This document shows positions 14,602 through 22,338 of a stretch of DNA of 24,780 nucleotides, one piece after another. Origin of the DNA: an uncultured beta proteobacterium (GTDB lineage: Bacteria; Pseudomonadota; Gammaproteobacteria; Burkholderiales; Burkholderiaceae_C); contig CAISLL010000027.1 of NCBI GenBank assembly GCA_903886165.1, forward strand, positions 1-24,780. Reading direction: 5' to 3'. The notes under the pieces are model-generated. The model did not search any database, was not told where the DNA came from, and saw nothing but the letters and a program-made list of their open reading frames with translations. Made by a program: the position numbers and the translations under genes. The stretch's first letter is position 1. Each line of letters opens with the position of its first letter.

Positions 14602-16114
14602 CACACTCAATGCCATCACGCGCGGCAGCATCCCCTGGGTAGTCAGGGCTGTGCTCACGGCCTGGGCCCTGAGTCTGCCCGCTGCCCATGCGGAAAACGC
14701 CTGTGGCAAGACGGCATCGCTGCTCAATCCCAATGCCATTCACGGCGGCATCGGTGGCACAGGTGCGCCGATACATTCAGACAATTCGTCTGTGCAGCCG
14801 TTGGCCGTTCGTCCAGGTATTGGAGGTACTGGTGCGGCTGAGGGTGGCATTGGCGGGACCGGCATTGTGGGTGTGGTCACTGGTTTTGCCAGCATCTGTG
14901 TCAACGGTGTCGAGGTGCATTACGACACCAGCACGCCGGTATCGGTCGACGGCGTCCCCACCTCCCTGGGTGACTTGGCCGTCGGGCAGGTGGTGGCGGT
15001 GCAGGCGGTGGGTGTCGGTGACGAGCTTTCGGCGCGCAGCATTGCAGTGATGCATGCGGCGGTGGGCCCGGTCGGTGCAGTAGACAGCATGACCGGTCAG
15101 CTTCAAGTGCTGGGGCAAAGTGTGCGCGTGGCTGATAAAGCCATGTTGTCTGGCCTCAAGCCAGGCAACTGGGTTCAGGTGAGCGGGTACCGGATGTTGT
15201 CGGGTGAGGTGGCAGCGTCCCGGGTCGAGTCGATTGCGCCCAGGGCACAGGCACAGGTCACCGGGCTGATGGGGTCTGCGTCCGGCACCGGGTTTGACTT
15301 GCATGGTGCCAGGATCAACCTGGACAGCATGCGGTTGTCAGGTGATGCGGTGCCTGGCACAGAGGTTTCCGTGCGGGGTCGCTGGGACGGCACAACTCTG
15401 CATGCGCAAGAGGTGTCGGTGGCGCCATCACGCCAGAATGTGGGCCGGGTGGAAAGGGTGGTGCTGGAAGGTTATGTGCATGCCGTGGACGGCAATAAGG
15501 TCAGCCTGGGCAACCGAGTGGTCACACTGGCCTCCGACGTCAGGATTTCAGGCAAGCCAGGTGACACCTTGGCTGTCAATCAGCGCGTGCGGATCAGTGG
15601 GCGTGTTGGCCAGGATCAGCGCGTGACGGCGGACCGTGTCAATGTGAGTTCACGCGATTCGCAGGCAAGGATGGATCAGCGCCCCGGAAGTGATGACTTT
15701 GACCGCAGATCTGACGATGTTGACTCTGACCGCAGATCTGACGATGGTGACTCTGACCGCAGATCTGACGATGGTGACTCATCTGGTTCCAGATCAGGCT
15801 CTGATGACGGCAGCAGATCGGGGTCAACGTCATCGACTTCTGGGTCGTCGGGTTCTAGTTCATCCGGCAGCGATTCGTCGGGGAGAGGTTCCAGGTCGTC
15901 GGGAGGTGACTCGTCAGGGACAGGTTCCAAGTCCTCGGGAGGTGACTCGTCAGGCACAGGTTCCAAGTCGTCGGGTGGTGACTCGTCGGGGTCAACCAGC
16001 GGGTCCAAATCGGACTCCTCCGGCAAGGGTTCTTCAGGCTCAAGCTCTGGATCTTCAGGGTCATCTGGCGGCGGCAGATCAGGCAGCGGGCACTCAGATG
16101 GCGGCAAAAAGTGA
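14594..16114 (+). CDS. Exported DUF5666 protein with GIGGTG motifs and Ser/Gly/Asp repeat tail
   Basis: A 506-residue secreted or surface protein. The signal peptide ends near ALSLPAAHA (residue 33). Three GIGGTG motifs follow (residues 52-57, 75-80, 85-90). From about 90 to 360 there are repeated beta-rich DUF5666 segments (for example FASICVNGVEVHYD...VGQVVAVQA and GYVHAVDGNKVSLGNRVVTL). The last 140 residues are low-complexity Ser/Gly/Asp, with three 9-residue DSDRRSDDG-type repeats and three 12-residue GSKSSGGDSSGT-type repeats, ending GGKK. Function is unknown; a flexible, negatively charged surface tail is my inference. It has a good Shine-Dalgarno (CAGGGAG) inside the end of the DUF6502 gene. 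Confidence 0.8.
   Translation: MFDTLNAITRGSIPWVVRAVLTAWALSLPAAHAENACGKTASLLNPNAIHGGIGGTGAPIHSDNSSVQPLAVRPGIGGTGAAEGGIGGTGIVGVVTGFASICVNGVEVHYDTSTPVSVDGVPTSLGDLAVGQVVAVQAVGVGDELSARSIAVMHAAVGPVGAVDSMTGQLQVLGQSVRVADKAMLSGLKPGNWVQVSGYRMLSGEVAASRVESIAPRAQAQVTGLMGSASGTGFDLHGARINLDSMRLSGDAVPGTEVSVRGRWDGTTLHAQEVSVAPSRQNVGRVERVVLEGYVHAVDGNKVSLGNRVVTLASDVRISGKPGDTLAVNQRVRISGRVGQDQRVTADRVNVSSRDSQARMDQRPGSDDFDRRSDDVDSDRRSDDGDSDRRSDDGDSSGSRSGSDDGSRSGSTSSTSGSSGSSSSGSDSSGRGSRSSGGDSSGTGSKSSGGDSSGTGSKSSGGDSSGSTSGSKSDSSGKGSSGSSSGSSGSSGGGRSGSGHSDGGKK
15695..15775 (+). repeat. Three tandem 27-bp repeats in the DUF5666 gene
   Basis: Three direct copies of a 27-bp unit with core GACCGCAGATCTGACGATG start at 15695, 15722 and 15749. 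They encode (D)xDRRSDD(V/G). The copies are almost identical at DNA level, which suggests recent duplication; each gain or loss would keep the frame. Confidence 0.9.
15887..15994 (+). repeat. Three tandem 36-bp repeats in the DUF5666 gene
   Basis: Three direct copies of a 36-bp unit start at 15887, 15923 and 15959. They encode GS(R/K)SSGGDSSG(T/S) and contain GGTGACTCGTC. Near identity and a length divisible by three make this a likely length-variable, frame-preserving minisatellite. Confidence 0.88.
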
Positions 16115-16144
16115 CTACGACGCCTGCGGCTAGTCAGTTTGCAC

Positions 16145-16169
16145 AAAAAAAGGAGCCCCGAAGGACTCC
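16145..16169 (-). terminator. Rho-independent terminator of the M14 peptidase gene
   Basis: On the minus strand, GGAGTCC-TTCG-GGGCTCC forms a hairpin (one mismatch) followed directly by seven Ts. It is oriented to stop minus-strand transcription about 140 bases after the peptidase stop codon. On the plus strand the hairpin lacks a T run, so it would not efficiently end the DUF5666 transcript. Confidence 0.8.
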
Positions 16170-16308
16170 AAACTCGTTTGCTGTCCGGATCGTCAGATTT
16201 GAACGGCACACCGATGGTATTTGCAGAAATACAAATTCGGGCTAAGGGATTTCCCTTGGGGTGACAAAATCCGACCTGCTTGGGCGTTGCAGCGCCTCTA
16301 GCGGCTGG

Positions 16309-17124
16309 CTACCGGCTCGCCAGTTGTGTCTGGTTCATCCAGTTGCGTAAATCGCGCCACATTTTGAGCATCTCGGCATCGGTCGGGGTGCGCAGGGCGC
16401 TTGGTAACTCCACCGTGACCACCGGCATGGCATTCTGGACGCCGCCAAAGTTGCCGAGTGAGCCCGGAAACACGCCGATCTGATCCAGATACAAGCGGCC
16501 GAGCTTGGCCGGCGGCATCACCGGTCCGTCAAAGTCAAGCACCCCGTAAGGTGCATGGATGCTGACAATCACATCCGGCTTGAAACTGGCCATCTGGTCA
16601 AACAGGAACCTGGACTCTGGCTCACTCAGGGGCGCTTTGCCCGGCCAGCGACGCGGGTCCTTGCGGGTCAGCTTCTCCCAGTAGTTTTTGGTTTCACGCT
16701 GCCAGTTGGGTGTGGGGAAGTTGCGGTTCAAGTCCACCCCGTTGGCATTCATGCGCCGTGCCGGGCTGCTCAACAGGCCATCTGGGTTGAGTACCGGGAT
16801 AAAGCGCCATTGGGTGGATTCGGGCGCGGCCTGCGCCCATTTCAGCCAGTGCAGCGCCACTGCTGCAGAAGAAAACTCGTCACCATGCATCGCCGCCACA
16901 ACCAACACACGCAGCTTGGGCGCTTGCGGCTGGATGTCGCGCATCAGCAAAGGCCTGCCCTGCACACTGCGTGCCCCGGTGGGTTTAAGTTGCGCCCCAT
17001 CACACAGTGCGCGCGATACGTTTGGCAACCTTGCGTAAAATTGGTCGCAAGCTCCGGTTTTGCGAGCGTCGTCGGCTATTGCATATGTAGCAAAAAAGAA
17101 AACCAGCAAAGTAAGAATACGCAT
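16309..17124 (-). CDS. Secreted M14-family zinc carboxypeptidase/amidase (MpaA-like)
   Basis: A 271-residue periplasmic metallopeptidase. After a signal peptide (MRILTLLVFFFATYAIADD) the M14 motifs occur in order: HGDE (H80 and E83, zinc ligands), PVLNPDG, NANGVDLNRNFP (substrate-binding Arg), SIHAP (third zinc ligand His) and VTVELPSA (catalytic Glu). The arrangement resembles murein peptide amidase MpaA and related succinylglutamate-desuccinylase-like M14 members, so a role in cleaving peptidoglycan peptides is plausible; the exact substrate is not shown. I start at ATG 17124 because it begins the signal peptide; an upstream in-frame ATG at 17181 adds a non-signal extension. It is divergent from the flavin reductase gene and has its own terminator. 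Confidence 0.87.
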   Translation of the reverse strand: MRILTLLVFFFATYAIADDARKTGACDQFYARLPNVSRALCDGAQLKPTGARSVQGRPLLMRDIQPQAPKLRVLVVAAMHGDEFSSAAVALHWLKWAQAAPESTQWRFIPVLNPDGLLSSPARRMNANGVDLNRNFPTPNWQRETKNYWEKLTRKDPRRWPGKAPLSEPESRFLFDQMASFKPDVIVSIHAPYGVLDFDGPVMPPAKLGRLYLDQIGVFPGSLGNFGGVQNAMPVVTVELPSALRTPTDAEMLKMWRDLRNWMNQTQLASR

Positions 17125-17207
17125 GAACCAGATTTTAGAGGGCGACGGTCCGTTCCCAATGTCCCAGCCCGGCTTGGTCAAATGCGTTTTCGGTTAAATT
17201 TCCGCCC

Positions 17208-17726
17208 ATGTCCTTGACCCACACCAGTGCTCGCGCAAGCCCCCCGCGTTTCTCCAGCACTGAATTTCGCACTGCCTTGGGCATGTTTGCCACTGGGGTA
17301 ACGATCGTCACCGCGCGTGCCAGCGAAGGCCACTTGGTCGGCTTGACGGCCAATTCCTTCAACTCGGTGTCGCTCTCGCCACCACTGGTGCTCTGGAGCC
17401 TGTCGCAGTCGGCCACGTCGATGGATGCGTTTCGCACGGGCAGCCACTACGCCATCAACATCTTGGCAGCCGACCAGCAGGCGCTGGCACAACTTTTTGC
17501 CACCCGTGGGGTGGACCGCTTTGCTGATGTGGATTTTGTCGAAGGGCTTTGCGGCGCGCCCCTGTTGGCTGGCGCAGTGGCCACGTTCGAGTGCTTCAAT
17601 CGCAGCCGCTATGTAGAGGGCGACCACGTGATTTTTGTCGGTGAAGTCGAGCACTGCGCTCATCGCACGGGCGCCGCGCCACTGCTCTACCATGGCGGCA
17701 AGTTCTATACAGAACACCCACTTTAG
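17208..17726 (+). CDS. Flavin reductase family protein (FMN-binding split barrel)
   Basis: A 172-residue NAD(P)H:flavin oxidoreductase-like protein of the HpaC/RutF type. Family features are FRTALGMFATGVTIVTA near the start, GLTANSFNSVSLSPPLVLWSL (flavin binding) and the GDHVIFVGEVE motif toward the end. Such enzymes supply reduced flavin to monooxygenases, but no partner oxygenase is nearby, so the acceptor is unknown. There is no evident Shine-Dalgarno before the ATG at 17208, and the intergenic region shared with the divergent peptidase is only 83 bp. Confidence 0.88.
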   Translation: MSLTHTSARASPPRFSSTEFRTALGMFATGVTIVTARASEGHLVGLTANSFNSVSLSPPLVLWSLSQSATSMDAFRTGSHYAINILAADQQALAQLFATRGVDRFADVDFVEGLCGAPLLAGAVATFECFNRSRYVEGDHVIFVGEVEHCAHRTGAAPLLYHGGKFYTEHPL

Positions 17727-17730
17727 ATAA

Positions 17731-17780
17731 TAAAATTCATAGCTACTTGCGCTTATTTAATAAGGTCTATAGTCCAATTT
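17731..17780 (+). repeat. Intergenic copy of a short dispersed repeat
   Basis: The element starts AAAATTCATAGCTACTTGCG, is centred on the near-palindrome CTTATTTAATAAG (17752-17764), and ends GTCTATAGTCCAATTT. It begins a few bases after the flavin reductase stop and is much more AT-rich than its neighbours. The hairpin is weak and lacks a T run, so I regard it as a repeat, not a terminator. About 25 bases further on, a GTGCC...GGCAC hairpin is also visible. Confidence 0.5.
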
Positions 17781-17956
17781 CATGAATATCTGGTGTGCCA
17801 GAACCGGCACCTCCGAAGGCTAGCCGTGGGCCCTTGCATGGATTGCCGCTCGATCCGCTGCACCGTGAGCAACGGGTCAATGCTGACCAGCGTCAAGGTT
17901 TGCCTCGGGGCGCTGGCGTAGACTGACTGCCACCCTCGTCATCCAAAGGTATTGTC

Positions 17957-20008
17957 ATGAACAGTAACACAACTGAACACATTCGCAGCGTGGTTTTGGT
18001 CGGTCACGGCGCAGTCGGTAAAACCACTTTGGCAGAACACCTGCTGGCGGCCACCGGTGCCATTGCCAGTCGCGGCTCGGTCGAAAAAGGCAGCACCGTG
18101 TGCGACTTTGACCCGGTGGAGAAGCAGCTGGGCCATTCGCTGCAATCAGCTGTGGTGAGTTTTCAAACCTCAGGCACCCATGTGTACCTGATTGACACCC
18201 CCGGCTACCCCGACTTTTCGGGTCAGGCCCTGGGCGCGCTGGCGGGTGCCGATACGGCCCTGATCGTCATCAGCGCGCAGACCGGCATCGAGCTCAACAC
18301 CGAGCGCATGTTCACCCAGGCCGGCGAACGCGGTCTGTGCCGCATGATCGTCATCAACAAGATGGATGCCGACAACATTGACCTGGGTGCCCTGGTAGAG
18401 GACATCCGCGCGCGTTTCGGGCCGCAATGCCTGCTGCTGGACTTGCCCACCGCGCGTGGGCAAGAGGTGGTGGAACTGCTCGGCCATGACGACGGCGAGA
18501 GCGACTTTGCCTCGGTGGCCACGGCGCACCGGGCCCTGCTGGACCAACTGATCGAAGAAGACGAGCAATTGCTGGCGCGTTACCTGGAAGACGGTGTGGA
18601 GCCCAGCGGCGCAGAGTTGCACGCGCCGTTTGAGGCCGCGCTGCGCGCCGGGCATCTGATTCCGATTTTGTTCACCTCTGCCAAAACCGGCGCTGGTGTG
18701 CCGCAACTGATCGACGCACTGGTCAAACTGGCGCCGAATCCGGCGGAGGGCAACCCGCCACCTTTCTTCAAAGGCGACACTTCGTCAGAAGCGCAAGTGT
18801 TTGCCGCCCAACCCGACGCCAGCCTGCATGTGCTGGCCCACGTGTTCAAGGTGGTGATGGACCCGTTCATTGGCAAGCTGGGGGTGTTCAAGGTGCACCA
18901 GGGCACCCTGCGTAAAGACGCCCAATTGTTTGTGGGCGCCAGCAAACATGCCTTCAAGGTCACCCACCTGTACCAGTTGCAGGGCAAAGACTATGTCGAG
19001 GTCGATGCCCTGGTGCCGGGTGACATCGGGGCCGTCGCCAAGGTGGACGCGCTTGAATTTGACAGTGTGCTGCACGACTCACACGACGAAGACCAGATTC
19101 ACCTGAAGCCGCTGGCCTTGCCGCAACCCATGCAAGGTCTGGCGGTGCAAACCCAGCGCAAAGGCGATGAGCAGCGCTTGTTTGAGATCTTGCACAAGCT
19201 GGAACTTGAAGACCCGTGCTTCAAAGTAGAGCGCCACCCCGGCACCAATGAGACCGTGATCCGTGGCCTGGGCGACATGCACCTGCGTGCCAAGCTGCTG
19301 CGCATGCAGCAGCAGTTCAAGCTGGAGCTGGACACCAGCACACCGCAAATTGCCTACATTGAAACCATCACCGGCCACGCCGAAGGCCACTGCCGCCATA
19401 AAAAGCAGAGCGGTGGGGCAGGGCAGTTTGGTGAGGTGATGCTGCGCGTGGAGCCTTTGGCACGCGGTGCCGGGTTTGAATTTGTCGACGTGGTCAAGGG
19501 CGGCGCCATCCCGGGTGTTTTCATGCAAGCGGTTGAAAAAGGGGTGCGTCAGGCCTTGTCGGAGGGTGTGGCGGCGGGTTTTCCGGTGCATGACCTGCGT
19601 GTGACCGTGTTTGACGGCAAAACCCATGCCGTGGACGGCAAAGAGGTGGCGTTTGTGGCGGCGGCGCGCAAAGCCACGCTGGATGCCATGCGCGCCGCCA
19701 AACCTGTGGTGCTGGAACCCTTGGTCAACATCGAGGTGATCGCCCCCGAAACCGCCATGGGCGACCTCACCGGCGACCTGGCAGCCAAGCGTGGCCACAT
19801 CACCGGTTCACAGCCCCGTGCAGGCGCCACCGTGGCCATCAGCGGGCAGATGCCGCTGGCCGAGTTGGGCGACTACCAGAGCCGCTTGAAGTCGCTCACC
19901 GGTGGGCAGGGTTCATACAGCTTGGTGTTTTCGCATTACGCACAGGTCAGCGCGGACACCCAAGCGCGCCTGGCCAGTGCCTTCAAGCCTGAGCAGGCAG
20001 ATGACTAA
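17957..20008 (+). CDS. Elongation factor G-like GTPase (EF-G paralogue)
   Basis: A 683-residue translational GTPase with the full EF-G layout. The G domain has P-loop GHGAVGKTT (16-24), DTPGYPDF (80-87), NKMD (134-137) and a SAKTG motif. It is followed by domains II-V, including the domain IV/V stretch ETITGHAEGHCRHKKQSGGA and GGAIPGVFMQAVEKGVRQAL. The P-loop differs from canonical EF-G (GHIDAGKTT), which places it in the EF-G-like paralogue group rather than the housekeeping fusA of the str operon. Paralogues of this kind have unclear roles in translation. The ATG at 17957 is preceded by AAAGG. Downstream hemG begins within 20 bases, so they are probably co-transcribed. Confidence 0.88.
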   Translation: MNSNTTEHIRSVVLVGHGAVGKTTLAEHLLAATGAIASRGSVEKGSTVCDFDPVEKQLGHSLQSAVVSFQTSGTHVYLIDTPGYPDFSGQALGALAGADTALIVISAQTGIELNTERMFTQAGERGLCRMIVINKMDADNIDLGALVEDIRARFGPQCLLLDLPTARGQEVVELLGHDDGESDFASVATAHRALLDQLIEEDEQLLARYLEDGVEPSGAELHAPFEAALRAGHLIPILFTSAKTGAGVPQLIDALVKLAPNPAEGNPPPFFKGDTSSEAQVFAAQPDASLHVLAHVFKVVMDPFIGKLGVFKVHQGTLRKDAQLFVGASKHAFKVTHLYQLQGKDYVEVDALVPGDIGAVAKVDALEFDSVLHDSHDEDQIHLKPLALPQPMQGLAVQTQRKGDEQRLFEILHKLELEDPCFKVERHPGTNETVIRGLGDMHLRAKLLRMQQQFKLELDTSTPQIAYIETITGHAEGHCRHKKQSGGAGQFGEVMLRVEPLARGAGFEFVDVVKGGAIPGVFMQAVEKGVRQALSEGVAAGFPVHDLRVTVFDGKTHAVDGKEVAFVAAARKATLDAMRAAKPVVLEPLVNIEVIAPETAMGDLTGDLAAKRGHITGSQPRAGATVAISGQMPLAELGDYQSRLKSLTGGQGSYSLVFSHYAQVSADTQARLASAFKPEQADD

Positions 20009-20027
20009 CTTTTCAGGGCAATCACCA

Positions 20028-20588
20028 ATGTCTGAGCGCATTTTGCTGGCGTATGCCACCACCGATGGCCACACCCAGCACATTTGTGAGCGGTTGAAAT
20101 TCCTTTTGACCGCGCTCGGGCAGCGGGTGACCGTGGTGCCCATTGAGCAGGCCGACGCGCTGAACCTGGGTAACTTTGAGCGCATTGTCATTGGTGCCAG
20201 CATTCGTTATGGTCACCATCAGCCACAGGTGGCCCGGTTCATAAGCAGGCACCAGGCCACGCTGGAAAGCCGTCCCAGCGCGTTTTTCAGTGTCAACATT
20301 GTGGCGCGCAAGCCCAACAAGAACACCCCTGAAACCAACCCCTACGCACGCAAGTTCTTGCAGGGCATTGCCTGGAAGCCGCAGCTGGCGGCGGTGTTTG
20401 CGGGCAAGCTGGACTACCCCATGTATGGTTTTTTTGACCGCCAGATGATTCGCCTGATCATGTGGATGACCAAGGGTCCGACCGATCCCAAAGCCGTGGT
20501 GGAGTTCACCGATTGGGCCAAAGTGGAAGCTTTTGCGCACGCGTTGTGTGCCTTGACGCCAGGAGGTGCGCGCCCCGTGCTTCACTGA
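20028..20588 (+). CDS. hemG: Menaquinone-type protoporphyrinogen IX dehydrogenase HemG (flavodoxin family)
   Basis: A 186-residue long-chain-flavodoxin-like protein closely patterned on E. coli HemG. It has the FMN loop ATTDGHTQHI near the start, then VIGASIRYGHHQP, FFSVNIVARKPNKNTPETNPYARKFL and YGFFDRQMIRLIMWMTKGPTD. HemG oxidises protoporphyrinogen IX to protoporphyrin IX, the penultimate haem step, using quinone as acceptor at the inner membrane. ATG 20028 gives the HemG N terminus (MSERILLAYATTDG). An in-frame ATG at 20001 overlapping the EF-G-like stop would add nine residues. No other haem genes are nearby; the linkage to an EF-G paralogue is unexplained. Confidence 0.9.
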   Translation: MSERILLAYATTDGHTQHICERLKFLLTALGQRVTVVPIEQADALNLGNFERIVIGASIRYGHHQPQVARFISRHQATLESRPSAFFSVNIVARKPNKNTPETNPYARKFLQGIAWKPQLAAVFAGKLDYPMYGFFDRQMIRLIMWMTKGPTDPKAVVEFTDWAKVEAFAHALCALTPGGARPVLH

Positions 20589-20644
20589 TAATCGACTGGC
20601 TTGCGTTTTTGCGGCTGCGCACCCATGTATTGACTGTGAGTTGT

Positions 20645-20920
20645 ATGAAAGACCATTACGCTGCCTTGCACCTGAGCAGTTCGGCGACGCTCCTTGACAT
20701 CAAGAAAGCGTTTCGCCAGCAGGCTTCCATTCACCACCCGGATCGCAACGACGCGCCTGAGGCCGCCGCCCGGTTCAGGGCAGTGCAGGAGGCCTATGAT
20801 GTGCTGTCGGATGCCGCCAAGCGCAAGGCTTATGACGACAACCGCCAGCGCAACCTGCTTGACAGCCCCATCGACACCGCCCGCACGATCTGGCTTGAGT
20901 ACTTCAACCGCATTGCCTGA
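20645..20920 (+). CDS. Minimal J-domain (DnaJ-like) protein
   Basis: A 91-residue protein that is almost entirely a J domain: helix I/II DHYAALHLSSSATLLDIKKAFRQQASI, then HPD (31-33) in the HHPDRND loop, then helices III/IV with FRAVQEAYDVLSDAAKRKAYD. The HPD motif is needed to stimulate Hsp70 ATPase, so it should be a DnaK co-chaperone. It has no zinc-finger or client-binding domain, only a short tail ending EYFNRIA, so specificity must come from the tail or a partner. It lies 29 bases before the first of three unrecognised genes on the same strand. The ATG at 20645 lacks a strong Shine-Dalgarno. Confidence 0.88.
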   Translation: MKDHYAALHLSSSATLLDIKKAFRQQASIHHPDRNDAPEAAARFRAVQEAYDVLSDAAKRKAYDDNRQRNLLDSPIDTARTIWLEYFNRIA

Positions 20921-20949
20921 ACGCCCCAACCATCACATAAGAGAACACC

Positions 20950-21522
20950 ATGAGCATGTCCGCTTTTTTTCGCGTCCTGCGTAGCTCTTACCAGGCCGAG
21001 ATCGATGACCTCAGTTTTGACTCCGAGGGTCGCAACGTGCTGCGCCAGCGCCTGCTTGAAAAACGCGGCCAACTCACGTTTTTACGCCAGATGATCGAAC
21101 TCAGCCCCGAAATGGTCGCTGTGGTGTTTCATGGGGGCTTTCATTTCGAACAACCTGCGGTGATGGAGCAGGTGCTGACACTTGAGTCGGATGAGTTTCC
21201 GGACTGGCACAGTCTGGGCGAAGCGGTGCAGTTGACACCCTGGGCACAAGAGCTTGCCGATGGCTTCTTGCAGGAACCCCAAGGCGACTGGTTCATGACG
21301 GTCGCGGCAGCGCTTGAGTACATATACCAGCGGCCCTCATCGCATCACCACGAAGGTGCATCGCATGAAAACCATGAAGAGGCGACGCACCATCCTTCCA
21401 ACCGTCGCGACCATGACCATGGCCATGATTTCGACAAGGACGACGAGCGCAACCATGACACCGACCATGACGAAGCCAGTGGCCAATGGCTGGAAGCGCA
21501 CGGTTTTGACCGCAAGGAATAA
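20950..21522 (+). CDS. Unrecognised protein with His/Asp-rich C-terminal tail
   Basis: A 190-residue protein I do not recognise. Residues 1-127 look like a folded, mainly helical domain (QAEIDDLSFDSEGRNVLRQRLLEKRGQLTFLRQMI is split by charged turns), without signal peptide or membrane helix. From about residue 130 the tail is rich in His, Asp and Glu, with about a dozen His in under 50 residues, which could bind transition metals or act as an acidic solubility tail. The start is ATG 20950 (AAGAGAA upstream); ATG 20956 is possible. It is the second gene of the J-protein cluster, and tight spacing implies one mRNA. Confidence 0.75.
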   Translation: MSMSAFFRVLRSSYQAEIDDLSFDSEGRNVLRQRLLEKRGQLTFLRQMIELSPEMVAVVFHGGFHFEQPAVMEQVLTLESDEFPDWHSLGEAVQLTPWAQELADGFLQEPQGDWFMTVAAALEYIYQRPSSHHHEGASHENHEEATHHPSNRRDHDHGHDFDKDDERNHDTDHDEASGQWLEAHGFDRKE

Positions 21523-21569
21523 CAACCGCCACCTGCACCTAGACCTCAGCACATTTACAGGAAGACCAC

Positions 21570-22313
21570 ATGCAGCATTTGGCGTTGATAGAAAAAACAC
21601 AGTCCCTGATCGCAGCGGGCGACATCACGGGGGCGGAACATGCCCTGGTTGAACTGGCCGACCGCGAGGGCGACGGTGCGCTGATGGAGGTGCTGGAACA
21701 ACTGCCGCCCAAAGACGTGCTGGCGATCATCCGGGAGTACGACAACTCGCATGCGTCCATCATCAACCTGATGCTGACACCCGAGCAATTTGCCCGCGCC
21801 GTGGTGATAGAGAAACAATACCGTGACCTGACCCGCGCGCACCTGCGTGGCATGATGAATTCGGTGATTTTTCGCGATGGTGCCAAGCCGCTTGAGTTCC
21901 TGACCGCCATTGGCGACCTGGAAGGAGGCAGCGAGGCGCTTGCGGACTACTTTGAAGAAAAGTGGAGTCGCATCGAGGCCTTTGCCCGCAGTGGCACCTT
22001 TGATGCGGTGGAGGACGATGGCGAGATGCTGTCCGAAGACGACCTGCGTGCCAACGCCTACGCGTCCGCGCGTCTGGATGAGGACGAGGTGGCAGATTCC
22101 GACTGGATGCAATTGGCCTGGCTGTTGCGTTACCAGAACCCCGATCTGTTCATTGAAATGCTGCTGGTGTTACGCGCCAAAGCGCGTGCGTTCGAGTTGG
22201 GTCTGGACGAAGAAGACCTGTCTGAAGACGATGGCAAAGTGGAAACCGGCGACACCGACCGTGGCAAGGCCACACCCGCCGCACTCGACCCGGACGAAGA
22301 ATCCGCGATCTGA
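21570..22313 (+). CDS. Unrecognised acidic protein
   Basis: A 247-residue acidic protein without signal peptide or membrane helix. The N-terminal third is alpha-helical, and the stretch ALMEVLEQLPPKDVLAIIRE vaguely resembles the helical repeats of MgtE N-terminal domains; I do not claim homology. The C-terminal 40 residues are strongly acidic and disordered-looking (LDEEDLSEDDGK...DPDEESAI). AGGAAG lies eight bases before ATG 21570. It is third in the cluster, 47 bases after the His-rich protein and 25 before the next gene. Confidence 0.75.
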   Translation: MQHLALIEKTQSLIAAGDITGAEHALVELADREGDGALMEVLEQLPPKDVLAIIREYDNSHASIINLMLTPEQFARAVVIEKQYRDLTRAHLRGMMNSVIFRDGAKPLEFLTAIGDLEGGSEALADYFEEKWSRIEAFARSGTFDAVEDDGEMLSEDDLRANAYASARLDEDEVADSDWMQLAWLLRYQNPDLFIEMLLVLRAKARAFELGLDEEDLSEDDGKVETGDTDRGKATPAALDPDEESAI

Positions 22314-22338
22314 AGCACGGCACAAAAAACCGCTCTGC

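Noticed and set aside
15695..15994. CRISPR-like array suggested by 27- and 36-bp repeats
   Set aside because: The repeats are directly adjacent with no unique spacers and encode in-frame peptide repeats; no cas genes are present.
15676..16209. Minus-strand frame rich in Pro/Asp/Glu repeats opposite the DUF5666 tail
   Set aside because: The repeats are the complement of the Ser/Gly/Asp minisatellites; there is no signal peptide or start context of its own.
16180..16225. tRNA-like GTTCAAATC on the minus strand
   Set aside because: The flanking bases do not form a T-arm stem, and no acceptor or anticodon arm can be folded.
21910..22338. Upstream extension of the 405-residue protein
   Set aside because: It would overlap the 247-residue gene in another frame for 400 bases and has Arg/Trp/Cys-rich shadow composition.
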